This document shows, piece after piece, positions 10,569 through 24,800 of a DNA stretch of 64,000 bases. The translations under genes and the position numbers were made by a program. The DNA comes from Symsagittifera roscoffensis. Taxonomy: Eukaryota > Xenacoelomorpha > Acoela > Convolutidae. The notes under the pieces are model-generated. The model had not been told where the DNA came from and searched no databases. It worked only from the letters and a program-made list of their open reading frames with translations. The stretch lies in assembly GCF_963678635.1 (NCBI RefSeq), contig NC_087065.1, positions 51,653,858 through 51,717,857 of the forward strand, written 5' to 3'. Numbering within the stretch: the first letter of the stretch is position 1; the number at the start of each line of letters is the position of its first letter.

Positions 10569-12186
10569 TTATATGTCTCTGTGAACAAAAATATTGATGG
10601 CATGTAGCCGCGCTTGTATTTATAAGACTGAGCAGATAAACTTGATTTAAAAAATTTACATTGGTTATGTGGGTGAAATTAAATATCTTCTGTCCTGAAT
10701 CAGAAAAATTAGGTTTAGATTGATCGTGTATTCGATGGAGCTTGTTCAGTGAAACGGCCAGTGTATAATTCTATGTAAAAGCTGGATCTGAAGTCAGTTC
10801 GGACCAAAAAAATAGAAACTACAGTTCAATTCTCGCCCTGAGCCGAAACTGCTTGTAGCGCCATTTGGCATACAAACCTATATTTAAACTAAGCCGAGCT
10901 ATAAAGATACAATAATCAAAATTGTATTGAAAAAAAAGGTTACCCTAATAACAAAAGTTTGCCTCGGAAGTCAAGCTTATGAAAGCATTTCTCTAATCTT
11001 TAAGCAGGGTGAGCGAAGATTCAAACAACCTTATGCAGATACATTTGGTCATTTGGATTCCACTGCTGACCTTGACAAATTAATTAGCATCTGCCACTCG
11101 CCCACTTCAAGACAATTCATAACACAATACCTACGTCATGGAACAACAATAAAGGTCGTACCACAGCGCAAAATATCTTTTTTTCCATCAAAAAATCAGG
11201 CTCGAAATACTTTTAAAACAACTTTTTTGTTTGAAAAATCCTGTTTTTTGTTCAATGATTCTATCCTCAACTTGATTTTTCCTCATTTTTTCCAGGAGGT
11301 AGAAGTTTAAAGCTGAACGATTCTTCTTACTGTTTGAATAAACTAAAAGAATAAGGAACCTTTTCTTGACTTGGATATGGTATGGTATTTTCTTTTCAAA
11401 CATTTTTGCTGTTAAAGTTTATTGTCAATACTTGTCTTTTGTCAATAACTGGACATCCATGTAGAAAAAGCGTGATTAGATTGATTTTTGGAGTCAGACT
11501 TATTGCAATTTGTTTTTATATAAAAGTATTTAATGGAATACACCGAGAAAGTAATCTTTTTGAAACATAAATTTGTTTTGCTTTTGCTGCCTTTTCCAGG
11601 ACTGCACTCAGACGGATTTAATCGCTAAAACAAACATATACTTTACCTGATTAAAACGTTGTAATTTAAAGTTTTTTTTAAATTTTGAAACCTATTTTCT
11701 TCTGATTTAAGTTTTCGTTTAAAAGAGTTGAGTGGAATATTCAGGGACTCCCTCCGATACGAGCAGTCACGTATTTTAATTGTTTTTTTCTAACAATATA
11801 CAAGGTAAGAGGGTCGGTCGGCTTCTCGATGAACACGAGTTACGATCAATGAACTCTAGGCAGTTTTGATTTTAAACGTACCAGGATGAATTAAGTCCCG
11901 AATGTTCCGACTGTTCTTCACTTCAAACTATATTCTTGCTGCTGTCAAACGCAATTTGACTCAAATTAGCTTTGTTTCAACTCAATTTGATAGGCGGATC
12001 ACTGAACGGGCATATGTTCAACAAATACAAGTTAATGACAGAGAAAATAAGAGCAAATGTATTTTGAAATCTAATTTTTTAGAAGAAAAATCAAAGACTT
12101 GACAGTTTAACCAAATTAAGCCCCTATTTGTGTATAGATATTTTTTTCTTCAGTAATATACTTAGCATCTAAAAAATATTCCCATA
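10569..12186. other. Intergenic, no gene seen
   Basis: AT-rich spacer between the 2A-like ORF and the 3' end of the GPCR gene. It holds two short fragments of the hairpin-headed dispersed repeat (near 11740-11785 on the minus strand and 11895-11920 on the plus). The GPCR 3' UTR must lie in its right part. The ORF at 10927-11310 has no recognisable features. Confidence 0.6.
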
Positions 12187-12871
12187 TCAAGTGATTGGTT
12201 CATCGGGTATAGAAAATCTGGAAGCAAGTCGCATGATCATTTCTTCGTCCAAATACATGGCCTTCTCAGCACCTTTTTCAGCTTCGCAAGGATCTTTGGA
12301 TGTGTTGTCGGAGTGCGGTTGCAAACTAGTTTCAAATTTTGGTTGTCCGGCTACCCAAGTTATCTTGTAGACCGGTGGGAGATTTAATCCGGAGTGGGTG
12401 GGTTTAGTTTGACACCCAGATCCAAGCCTAGACTGGATTATCTTCCGTGATAAAATTTGCAGCTGAGCGTTAAACTCCTGAAGCTGCTTTTCTTCTCTTT
12501 TTGATGCATTTTGATGCTTTTCGTCGTTATTTTTATTAATACTTAATGTCTTTATACTTTTGAAGACAAAAATCGATACCAGAGATTTTCTGAAGGTTTT
12601 GCTTTGAGCAGTAAAGACAACGAAAGCAATGGTCATGTTGAGCGTGCACAGAATGAACACTAATTTTAGTGCCACTTTTTGGTACAAATTGCGAGTTTCG
12701 TGAAGTGGTATGAGCGGAACTAACAGTTCACTATTAAGAATAGCTCGAGTGATTAAACAAATAGCGATTGAGCAAGATACAGTAACTAGTGAATAGCCGC
12801 AAACTATAGAGGCATGGTTACTCAGGTCTTCTTTCGTGTCCATGCCTTCTCTTGGTTCAACCTCCAACTCT
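12187..12871 (-). CDS. GPCR exon 4 (TM6, TM7, cytoplasmic tail)
   Basis: It begins after CATTTCAG at 12872. It encodes an acidic linker (ELEVEPREG), TM6, TM7 (LVFILCTLNMTIAFVVF) and a hydrophilic tail with a Lys/Glu/Gln-rich helix, ending TGA at 12187-12189. The upstream Met at 12936 belongs to intron sequence read through in the same frame. Confidence 0.9.
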
Positions 12872-15800
12872 CTGAAATGGACAATACAATTTGTTCGATA
12901 AATTCCAAGATCGATTCCTCCCAATTTTTCATCCATTCAAGAAAAATAAGTCTAAATATGAGTTCACGCCAGGGGCGGATCTAGGATTTTCATAAAATTT
13001 TTGAAAATTGTGTCGACAGTTTATTAGGTCGACCAATTGATTTTCCGAATGCTCCCAGCAAATTATAAAAACCATAATTTTCTTTTAAAATCGTTTGAGA
13101 AAAAAGCAGTCCAAAAAATGTTGACCAAAAATAATAACGTTTTTTCTGCGCGCTCGCCTTAGAAAATTAGTATATATTGGCTGGCGCCTTTAGAAAATTT
13201 TGAAGGTTGTCACCTAAAAATGGATGTAAACAAATAAGGGGCCAATCTACTTCCCAGCCTATTAGATGAACACTTATTTTTTCGAGATAAACCGCGTATT
13301 CGTGCCACTTATAAATCAAAACTTTGCTATTATTAAGAAACTCTTTTGTAATATATTTGACACACTCTTCGCAATACTTTGGCTTAAAAAGACCATTCAA
13401 ATTCAGTTCTCGTCACATAGGCATTCGATGGATAGAACAAGTCATTCCACACACCAGAGAACTTATTTTTTTAGTATACCTTACAAAGTTTCCTATTTCC
13501 AAATCTATAAAAGATCATAACGGCAATTTTATGATGCATTGCTTTCTTATCCATCCGCCTGTTTTCGTTCTCAATTTTTTTGGCTGATAATCAATCTTTT
13601 TTATCAAAGCTCTCGCTCGCAGTTTTCCGATGTTTAAAAAAGAGTTTAAAGAATTATTAGATCCGTTTCAGAGTCAGTCAGTTGTTTTAAACATTAAAAA
13701 ATAAACAAAACTGCTCATATCAGGGCGAAGCCCTGAATGTTCCGACTGCCTTTTAAGGTTTATGGAGCAGTAATAATAATAATAAGAAATTCAATGAAAT
13801 AAAACAAAATGAGAAAAATTTTTTTCTAAAATTTGAAATTTTTAATGAAAATCATCCCCCCACACGCCATTTAAAGTACAAAAGGATAAATTTTACTCCT
13901 TGCAACAAACCAATTATCGCAAATAAGCTTCTTTTAAACAATTTGGAACGATTTCTAAGACGGATTAACTCTCCGCTTACGCGTTGATAGCGCGAAATAT
14001 ATCGCACATTAATTGTCCCTAATTAGCCAAAATGGCAATCTTTAAACCCCCGTAATTCTACGAAAAATGATCACAGGTGAAATATCTTTTCAAATTTGAG
14101 CTCAAGACAACAATACCTTTCGAATGATATAAGAAAATTCCGTCAAAAATGGTAGTTAAAAAGTCGAAATTTGTCTGAAGAAAAAAAAACCCACCCCGAG
14201 CACAAATATTCCGTTACTTTCGTATCGAAAATCGGAACAATAAAAATAGCAGCCACTTATATTGTTCTATAAGAATTAGGGATGAATGGCAAAGAGACGG
14301 TTTGATCTAGACAGTGAACTGAACAAGACTGCTCGTATCAGGGCGAAGCACCGAATGTTTCGACTGCCTTTTAAGGTCTATTGAGCAGTAATACCATGGA
14401 AAAATGAAATATATTCAAACTATTTTTTTTTAAATTAGGCATTTGAGATTTTTGTGAAAATCATCTCCCCACACGCCTTATAAAGCATAAAGTAATAGAT
14501 TTTGCTCCTCGTAGCAAATCAATTGTGGCAAATAAGCTTACTTTAACAAATTTGAAACGATTTCTAAGACGTATTGAATCTCCGCTTAGGTGTTAATAGC
14601 GCGAAATGTATCGCGCAATAATTGTCCCAATTTGGCCAAAATCGCATCATTATAACCTCATAATTTCACGAAAAATGATCATAGGTAAAATATCTTTTCA
14701 AATTTAAGCTCAGGACAACAATACCTTTTGAATGGTTTTGAAAATTTCGTCAAAAATGGCTAGTTAATAAGTCGAGAATCGTTACAAATATTCTGTCACT
14801 TTTGCTAAGGAATTTGGAACAACACAGAGCAAAACGAACAAACTGAAGGAGTTTTGGCGGTAATTGAACAAATGAGGCAGTGGGCGAATAATAGCTTCTC
14901 CCCTGCTTGCCCTCAAATCGAACAAAAATCAGACTAACTGCTGTACTGAATAGTGACTCGCCTTAGTATTTTCTTCTAATTGAGGGATTTATTTTGCTTT
15001 GTTTACTTTATCGTCTCCAAGAATTGCCGATTAGATTCACTGTCGGGATAAGACCCGACTCCTTTTTTATTCACCAATTGAGGAAACTCTATATGTATAC
15101 AAAATGTGAAATGCAATTCAATCAAGCAATTCAATCATCGCTGTATCGTAACCGTTAAATCACCATTTATATTGAAGTTCATATCAGGAGATAATTTTAT
15201 TTTTTCAAACTGCCGTTCAAAGAAATCGGTTCAGCTTTTAGGTTTAAACTGTTGAGATAAAAAAAAAACTTTTTGAAAAGTTTTTCAGGACAATTTTTTC
15301 AGCTGCTCAAATTTTGCTCAACGTTATCAAAAGAGTTTCAGAATATTTTTTTTGCTTTTAGATCGGTACATTTTCTAAGTAATAAAAGATTTCTAGATGA
15401 ATTAAATGTTTTTTTTTCATGAAATTAATCAGATAATTTAGGCTTCTTTGAGATAACTGCTGCACGTGATAACTCTACTTTGAAGATCCAGCGTATGCGG
15501 TGAACGAACGAATTGGCAAAAGAAGTTGTTATAAACTAAAGTAAAATCTTATAGGTTTACCAATAAAATTAGTGCCAACTTGTATTAACTGGACACAATG
15601 AATAAAATTTGAAACTCCAAACGCGTTTTCCTCAAATTGGGTCAGGGTTAGACAAAAAATGAAAGGGAACAAAAATTGCTAAAAACTAATATGGTTTAAT
15701 CCCCGCCAAAGTTTGAACCAAAGTCTTACTCCAGAGATAGATATTTTTGGCTTTTTAGTCAATCAAGAATTCATTTTATTAATTGATGAGAAAATTATAT

Positions 15801-18800
15801 CAAAAGAAGTCTCCTACGCGGTTCAACAAAATTATAGAAGAGTAAAACTTTCAAAAATATGAGTAAAAGGTAAAAGGTTTAAAATTTGCTTCTAGCCAAA
15901 GAATTTGGTTTGCTTATAGTAAAAATGAATTTTTGGCTGTCAACAAAAAATATATTTTCTTATAAACTTTTTTGAATGCGTTACCATAGTAAATTTTTGT
16001 TAGGCGGTAAAAAAGAGAGGTTTTTGATGAAACTTTTTCATCAGTTATTTTGGTAACGTAATTCTTGATTGACTAAAAGAGCCAAAATGACTTATTTTTG
16101 GGATAAAATGTTGATTCAGATTTTCGGGAGAAAATCTAAACAATTTTTGTTGTCCTAACTTTTGTCTAGTCCTAACCCAGTTTGAGAAAAACGCATTTTA
16201 GGTTCAAATTTTGTTCGTGTTGTCCAGAAAATTTAAATCAGCTCTATACTAGAAAAAAAATTGTTAACAAAGTTGTGAGAGTGAACTGCTTCAGACACGT
16301 TACTGGGCAAATGGAACCTTCAAACACAAAGAATTTTGTTTTATTCTTTTCTTATGTATTTCATTGAGGTCTTTGGGAAATGGTTTGAAACTTAATTCAG
16401 AGGCGTAATCTTTAGAATCGAAATGAGAGGCGATTTTAAACTTGATTTTCTTGTGAATTTTTCTAATGACAATATGATTTCCGCAATCAATTAAACTGAA
16501 TGCAACACTGAAACGTGACCCTATCAAACATTCGGATCGGACGAGCTCTGCCAAAACAAAAAAATTAAATTTGAAGCACATCCCTTTTATTTGTCCATTT
16601 TATCTTCGAAGTTGCATCTATGTTGCTTATATTTTATGCTTTTTGTGATTTTTTATATTATCTGTTTTTAAAGTTTTCAAATCAATTCAAATATTTAACT
16701 TTTTTTTTTCATTTGTTCCCCATTAGAGTTGTTTCCTGATGTACATTTTAAGCTTTTTTAACCACCAAAACATCAGCAAATTGCTTTAATTTTATGATTG
16801 ATTCCGAAAATTTATTTTTCACCTACAGCGGGAACTTATCAATTAATATGAAAAGATCTCTATCAAACTTTTATTTCGTGGTAAAACTTTGTGTTCAGAT
16901 AAAGTAAAGTGTGACATAAGATCTCTTTTGTTTTGTTATAGACAAAAAATTATTAACCCACAAGATGTAATTCAAATCAAGCTTTAGTGTAACACAATTT
17001 TGGCAAAATAAGGGATTATAATCGATTATAATAGATTATAATTGGTTTTAAGGGTTTTTAACATGAACTATAATAAATCATAATCAATTATAAGAGATTA
17101 TGATTTCTTGGAAAATATCAAGATTATAATCAATTATAAATCCTTTAAACACCTAATTTTGGTAATTATAATCAATTATAATTGTCAAAAAATCATCATA
17201 ATAATTCGTTATAATCGATTACTTACGCCTAAACTGGGATGCGGGTATGGCCTAAATCTCTAAAGCACCAATAGTTTAGGGCTTACTTGAAATCTTTTCA
17301 ATTGCAGTTTCTAACTTTTTGCTTTCGAAACCTACCATGCGTCGTTATTGTTTTTTAAGACGGTTAGATGACTAAAAGTGTCAACCGTACATCGCCCCTT
17401 AATGGATTAGCATATAATTCCCCCTAAGTACATACTTAATTTTGAAAATCACTTCTGCATGAAAAGTGTGATTTCATACAAATAAGTACAAAACATTGGT
17501 TTCAAAAAGGAACTGTATAGACTATGAATGAACCAACTTATTACTTCAAAACTTTTTTGATAATAAAAGTTTCTTAAGTTAAAATTTGAATTTTTTCAAA
17601 ATAAAAAAAAACACTTTTAAAAGTCTATTCCCCAAGCCATTTCGGGAGATTACGATTGATACGATAGAAAAGTTAGAAGTTACGGTATGTGAAATCAAAG
17701 CCCTGAATGTCCCGACTGCTCTTCAACTCATCTGATTTCATTCCTTGTGTAAACTATTTTTTAGCAGAAGTTGGTTACGATTTGCAACAATTTTTTAAAA
17801 CTGGTGCGAGACTTGAGTAGGATGTACGCAATAAGAGATCGGAGCTTATCTTGAAGTCGGAGCTTATCTTGAAACTGATAAAAATGATAGTAGTTATTTT
17901 TAATGCAATCATTCAAAGGTATTGTTGTTCTGAGCTTAAATTTGAACCGATATTTCCCTGTGATCATTTTTCGTAAAGTTATAAGGGTTTAAGGATTACC
18001 ATTTCGGCCAATTAGGGACAATTAACGCACTATATTTTTCGCGCTTTTAACGCATAAGCGGAGATTTAATCCGTCTTACAAATCGTTCCAAATTGGTTGA
18101 AAGAAGCCTAATAGCCATTATTGATTTGTTACAAGGAGGTATATCTATTCTCTTGTAGTTTATATGGCGTGTGGGGGGATGATTTTCAAAGAAAAATTTT
18201 CAAATTTTAGAAAAAATCTTTTCATTTTTTATTACATTTAATTTGTCAATGATATTTATGTTATTACTGCTCCATAAACCTTAAAAGGCAGTCGGAACAT
18301 TCAGTGCTTCGCCCTGATCCGATCAGTCTTGTTTCAAAACTTAGTTGTCAAAACTGAGATAAAAGTATAGATGAATGTTGTAATAAATACAAGTTGATAT
18401 AGCTGTTCAAAAGGCTTACAAGGGGAATTATTAAGGGGAATGGGGTCATATACTAATACAAGTTGTCTTAAATGATTAGGAGATAAAAGGAGGGGATGGG
18501 ATATAAATAATATTTTTGGAAAGAAGAGTTTCAACGTCTGCTAAACGCCAACTAAATTTGTGAAGATTGAGTGAGGAATTTTATGGATAGGAATGAGACT
18601 AGTAGTTTTGGTTCAAATGAAATCGGACCAAATGTTTTAGCACTTAAGCAGTGTGTTTGTGAAATCTATTGACAAATTCTGAAACCTATGACAAAGTTTG
18701 AGCTTCAGCGACATAACAACGCGATGATTCCAGAATCCACCGACAAAAAAAAGCACTGGAGTAATTGTTACTGAGTTTTGCTACAATTGAAAAAGTAGCA

Positions 18801-21800
18801 TTTGTCAGTGAAAACACGCATGGCTAAGTTTTTGTCTCTGAATTCCGCGTTGTCCCTGGGTTCCAGATAATTGTTGGCTAGCGAAAAGCCGCCTAGTGTT
18901 TAAGCATTTGTTCTTTAAATCAAAATCAGCGATCGTGAGTGAAATCCAGATCAAGTTTTGCCAAAAGGAGAGACTAAGTAATCCACACCGGTGGAACACA
19001 AGAGAAACATGTGGAAACCAAGCCGGTACAAAAACTACCGAGTGTGGCGTCGTAATGTGGAAGATTTTTCAGCTGCAATTTTTTCAAATTTTTCTAGTTT
19101 TTTTTTTCGTTTTTTAATGATTCTTTACACAAATATAAGTATGATCAGAATAATTTGTGTTACTGGGACATAGAAACCGGCTTTTTTTAACTTTCTAAGG
19201 ACCATTTTGTGCTTTTATTTAAATTCAGGTTTGAGAATAGGTTTGAGTTATTCGACAAATCGAGCAGCTTAAAGTTATATTGCAGTCATGTTAGTCGGCC
19301 TTCACTTGCCTTGATTTAACCGTTTGACCATACTTTCACCAAACAGGCAATTAGTTCAATTTTGATCTTAAAGCGTGCATATATTGAATTCTAACAACGC
19401 TGGTAGAGTTAAAGGCACTTGAAGATAATTCTGTATCGATTGAAAGGAGTCATTAGCATTTAAAGCACAAAATTACAAAAGATGCACTTTACAAGGCTTT
19501 TTAAGGCGTAATCTTTTAAGGTTTTTTTCATCAATTTAAAAAACCCGTTCAAAGCTTCAGGAAGCAAAGAAGGTTATCAAAGACGCTTTTTATGAATGGA
19601 ATCGCAGCCACTGACCATTGTAAAAAATTGTTTTTTTTCTAGCAGAAGAATGAAAAAATGAAAAATGCGATTGTTCAAATTATCACATGTTGAAAATGTT
19701 TTAATTAGTAATTAAAACATTTTCAACATATGTAATAATTTGAACAATCGCTAATTAATCAATAGTTGTTTTTGGTCTCTTTTTGTACAAAGTTATTAAG
19801 AAATAGTGAAGAATTTGCAATGCATTTAAAAATTCTGTCAAAAATGGCTAGTAAAAAGTCGAAATTTGTCTGAAGAAAAAAACAAGACTGCTCGTATCAG
19901 GGCGAAGTCCTGAATGGTCCGACTGCCTTTTAAGGTTTATTGAGCAGCAGTAATATCTAAAAAAAATTAAATGAGTTAAAATAAAATGAATTTTTTTTTC
20001 TTAAATTTGAAATTTTTTATGAAAATCATCCCCCCACACGCCATATAAAGTACAAAAAGATAGATTTCGTTCCTTGTAACAAATCAATTATGGCAAATAA
20101 GCTTCGTTAAACCAATTTGGAACGATTTATGAGACGGATTAAATCTCCGCTTACGCGTTAATAGCGCGAATTATATTGCTCGTTAATTGTCCCAAATTGG
20201 TCAAAATGGCTAAAATGGCAATCTTTAAACCCTCATAACTTTACGAAAAATGATCACAGGTGAAAAATTTTTTCAAATTTAAGCTCAGGACAATAATACC
20301 TTTCGAATGATATAAAAAAAATTTCGTCAAAAATGGCTAGTTGAAAAGTTGAAATTTGTCTGAAGAAAAAAAAACCCACCCCGAGCACAAATATGCCGTT
20401 ACTTTCGTATCGAAAGTCGGAACAAAAACCCACCCCGAGTACAAGTATTCCGCTACCTTCGTATTGAAAGTCGGAAAAAAACCATCAGAAAAAAATTAGT
20501 CACGGAGCCATTGTGGGAGAGGAAAAGGGTGTAACAGATCACGGATTTGGCTCTGAGTTGGTTTTTGAGACAACCAATAAATTTTCTTGAGTATTAAAAT
20601 TGCTTCAATCTTTTGTTTCATCAGCCTCAAAAATTTGATCTGAAAAATTGTCAAAAAAAAAGATGAAAACGAACTAATCCCAGGTCCGGAGATTTTGTGA
20701 GGAGCACATTTTGGAAACTCCGGATGAGTCAGTTGTAAATAAACATATTATTGTTTTGATCAGTGTGGTCGCGGTTGGATCGGTGCATGAACTCACTTGG
20801 CAAAAGTGTAGTTGCAACTATAATTGAATGAACCTGAAGTTTCTGAGATTTNNNNNNNNNNNNNNNNNNNNNNNNNNNNNNNNNNNNNNNNNNNNNNNNN
20901 NNNNNNNNNNNNNNNNNNNNNNNNNNNNNNNNNNNNNNNNNNNNNNNNNNNNNNNNNNNNNNNNNNNNNNNNNNNNNNNNNNNNNNNNNNNNNNNNNNNN
21001 NNNNNNNNNNNNNNNNNNNNNNNNNNNNNNNNNNNNNNNNNNNNNNNNNNNAAAATGGCTAGTTATAAAAGTCCAAAATTTGTCTGCAGAAAAAAAACAC
21101 CCCGAGCAAAAATATTCCGTCATTTTTGTAAAGAAGGTCCGAGCAACAATAATTTTAGCGTGGAATTGTGAAATCAGCGCTTTTTGATTTTTTGAGAATC
21201 AGGTTGGAGAATTCTGCAAAAGGATCTAATAATTTAAATGGAAGTGGAAATGTGTAGATTCTCTTTCCGGGGAGTCATTTCCTCTAAGCACGCTTTCACT
21301 CCACTTAACGGCCGAAGAGCTTCTCCCCTTTATACCGTGTAATAGCGGGGGACAACAAGACACGATATGATCCACAATCCCGAAAGGATTATGTTGGTGG
21401 TTAGACTAAATCGGCCGATCAAAGGATTACGCAACTTCCCCTTTAATTTCTGCTCTTTTTGGCTCTCCTTTTACGCTTCTAGCTAGTTCAGCAAATCGTG
21501 GGCACAATTAGTAATTTCTCAATCGCAAAGGAAATAAAACAATTTTCAGTGCCCTTAATGAGCTAACTACTATTTAGCCACTTCTATATTGAAGACCGCG
21601 TCCCGTTCCGTTCAATCGCTGATCAGTTTTCGGTTGACTCGATTCAAAACTCGCCTACTCTAGCATAGCAGCGACACATCTAGTTCAACCTGGTACTAAA
21701 CTCGGGTTCCAGCGCAACTCACTCGCACAACTATTTCAACGCGGTACTAAACTCGGGTTCCAGCGCAACTCGCTCATAAGCAATAATTGCTCTCTTCTCT

Positions 21801-24800
21801 CATTGAGAACCAACTGTCATTTTTGTGATTTTATAATCATGAGTGTTAAGTGAATATGCTTTTCAAACTAGTGTTTCTATTCTTACTGCCAGTTGTCTCA
21901 TTGTTTCATTTGGTAGTCTATGAATTTCATGGCATAAAACTCTTTGATGTTGTTTATTTCTTTCAGAATCAAAGATTTTTGAAAATTCTTGTGTGAATAT
22001 TTTCCAATCTGGTTTTTTGTCTTAGGTTAAACTGAAAACCATTTTTGAGCTGCGCCATCAAGTTTTGTTTGTATTATTGCTGTGCGTCTATGTATCCAAT
22101 TTTGGTGAAGTGGTGTATTAATTAGTTCAGGTCCTATATTTAAAATTAAATTTGCTGTGACTGCATTTAAATAATCTTCTACAGAATATTCAGGGTCTGT
22201 GCCTGTAAAAACCATCATTGGTTTTTTTGATGTTATTGACAATCCACCCATTAGGTATGGATTCATTGTCAATTGTAGTGATTCTGCGGCATTTGGCATT
22301 TGTGAAAAGTTTGTTAGTTGATTTTTTGTTATTTCATGTTGTTGTAAATAAAATGGTAGTGGTATTTCATTTTGTATTTGCGTTGGTTGATAATAGTCTG
22401 TTTTAACTGGATTTTGCGAATAAAAATTATGATTTTGAGATGCGTGATTTGGTCTAGGTTAACGCATATGTTGCTCTCGTTTATATGGTTCAAAAATATC
22501 TGGTTGATTTACGTGATAAGAGTGGAGTCTTTGGTTTTGAATTTTTGTTGATGGTTTTGGTCATAAAAATTGTCATCTTCTGATGAAAGATAATTATGTG
22601 TATAATGAGGTGTTTTATATTTATTTTGGTTTTGCTGTTTATTGTTTTTATTCTGTTGAAAAAATAAGTAATTTTCACTCGGGTCTTCTGGAATTCGTGG
22701 GTTATCGTTAAAATTTACTGAGTTTAATGTTGGTTGTTGGAAATTTTGTCGTTTTGAAAATAAATGATTTTGCGGGTTTGTTCGAGGAGGTTTAGATGTT
22801 TGAGATTTATTTACATAGTTATAATTGTCTTCTGCGAAATTACTTCTGGTAAATTTTTTTTGTTCTTTGTTAATTTCGTCATTGGTCTAAATGTTTGGTA
22901 ATCCATAGGTGAATATTTTGGAGCAACTGAGGGTTTAACCGTAGGTTGCAATGTTACTTGTGGCAATGTTGTATATTTAGGTTTTGGCGTTGTAAGGTTT
23001 GGATGTATTGGTGAAATACATTGCTGTGTAGTTGTTACTATTGTTTCAACTATTTCTTCATTTATAAAATGTGATGGTGTTTGAATATCCTGTTGTGTAA
23101 GATTTCTAGTTCCATTCAAATTTTCCTGTTGTACAAGAGTTGAATTTAAGCTATTATTTTGTCTTCTATCGGGTAAAAATGACTTATAGTTTAAAGGTGT
23201 TGCATCTGTTGTAAGTGGAAATGCTTTTACATAGTCTTCATGAATAGAAATTGTATTGATTGCTTGAGTTGAGATGTCTATTGGGATGTTCAGGAATAAT
23301 GGATGAGACCAAGCAGGGTCCCAAATGTAATCTGATTGTTCGGCAATGACAGTGCCATCATTGGTTCTTCGAGGTCTGAAATTTTTTCTTGCTTGTGCAA
23401 TTAAACCAATATTATGTGTGAAATAGTCAACTATGAACCATGCTAAGATTTTTGTAAATCGTGCTTAACATTTTGTGAATTTTCATTGTTTGAAAAAATT
23501 TAACGGATTGCATTTAAAAATGCTGAGAATGCGGCAGTTTCATTTCTTACTTTCTTACGTTTTGATATTTGAACTGGTGACGTGCTTTCGGTTTCTGTCT
23601 TTTCTAGTATAGATAAATAACTATATATTATTGCAAAAACATCGTTAGTAAAAATTGAATTTGCTCTCCGTGAATTTTGGTGTTGTATGTTTTTAATGTA
23701 TTCTGCGAATACTTTTGAGAATTCTATGTCGACGTCGTCTGTTTGAATAACATGTTTACCATGAAATTTACTTGCTGTACTGAGTTCTCTGGTGTAAATT
23801 CCATATTGTTGTGTTAGGTTACATATTCCTTTTAAATAATGATCGACAATTTGTCTTTTGATTTTTATTTCTGGGAAATCTGCTCTACACGGGCTAATTC
23901 CTTGTTTCAATAAGTATGCGATTAGATTATTGCAAAACTGTATTTGTCCTCTCTTTTCAGTGAGTGAATTAATGAGAAATGGGAAAACAGAGTTTTCGTC
24001 TGGACTTTCGTCACTTGGACTCTGACTCACTTTTTCGTTTTATGACTGTTAGTGCGTAATGTTCGATGTGTCTGATTGGTTGATTCCAATTGTATAAACG
24101 TACAGGTTTATTTTTGTATATCTTTTTTATTCTTCTTTTTCCTTGTTTTGATGAACGTGATGTGGCTTCTGAATCGGAAAAATATAATTGATCGTGAACT
24201 GGGTAGTTTTTATTTACTGTTTCTTTTAGTTTGCAAAGTGCATCTAAATTACTGACTTCTGATTCGGAGACTGCGTTTCTTCGCTTTGAAAATCTTTTCC
24301 GTGCAATTTGTCTTTGCTTACTTATAATTTTTCTTTTTATTGTTTGTCGTTTTGTTCGAATATATTCAATCGTTTGTTTGTGCGGTGTGATTACGAGATC
24401 GTATGTTTCGTTGTTTATTTCCTAAATTTTTCAGTGACATAAGGTTTAGGATGAAGGATGCAAGGTTGTTATTAGTGATTTTAATATCCTAGACTGTTAG
24501 TCCTTACAATTTTTTGGTTAGCCTAACTTGGGTGTTTTTATTCAGGGTTGGAGAGAAAAGTATATATCGATTCCGGAGAATGATTGTTACGTTCTCGTGG
24601 CTATTCTAAGATCTATCCTGGGTCAGGTAAGAGGGGGGATCAAGTGAAGGATGAATAACCGAAATTCTTCACTGTTTAGCCTAATTAGAATAGTTAGAGT
24701 GATTTGAAAAATCTCTATTAGTCCTGGGTCTTTGAAAGGGTTGGGTAGTGAATCGAGGTTTGAGGTCGTTAGACTCTTTATTAATTAGGTGGGGGAGAAC

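Noticed and set aside
20818-21187. ORFs spanning the N gap
   Set aside because: They consist mostly of undetermined residues and exist only because N codons are not stops.
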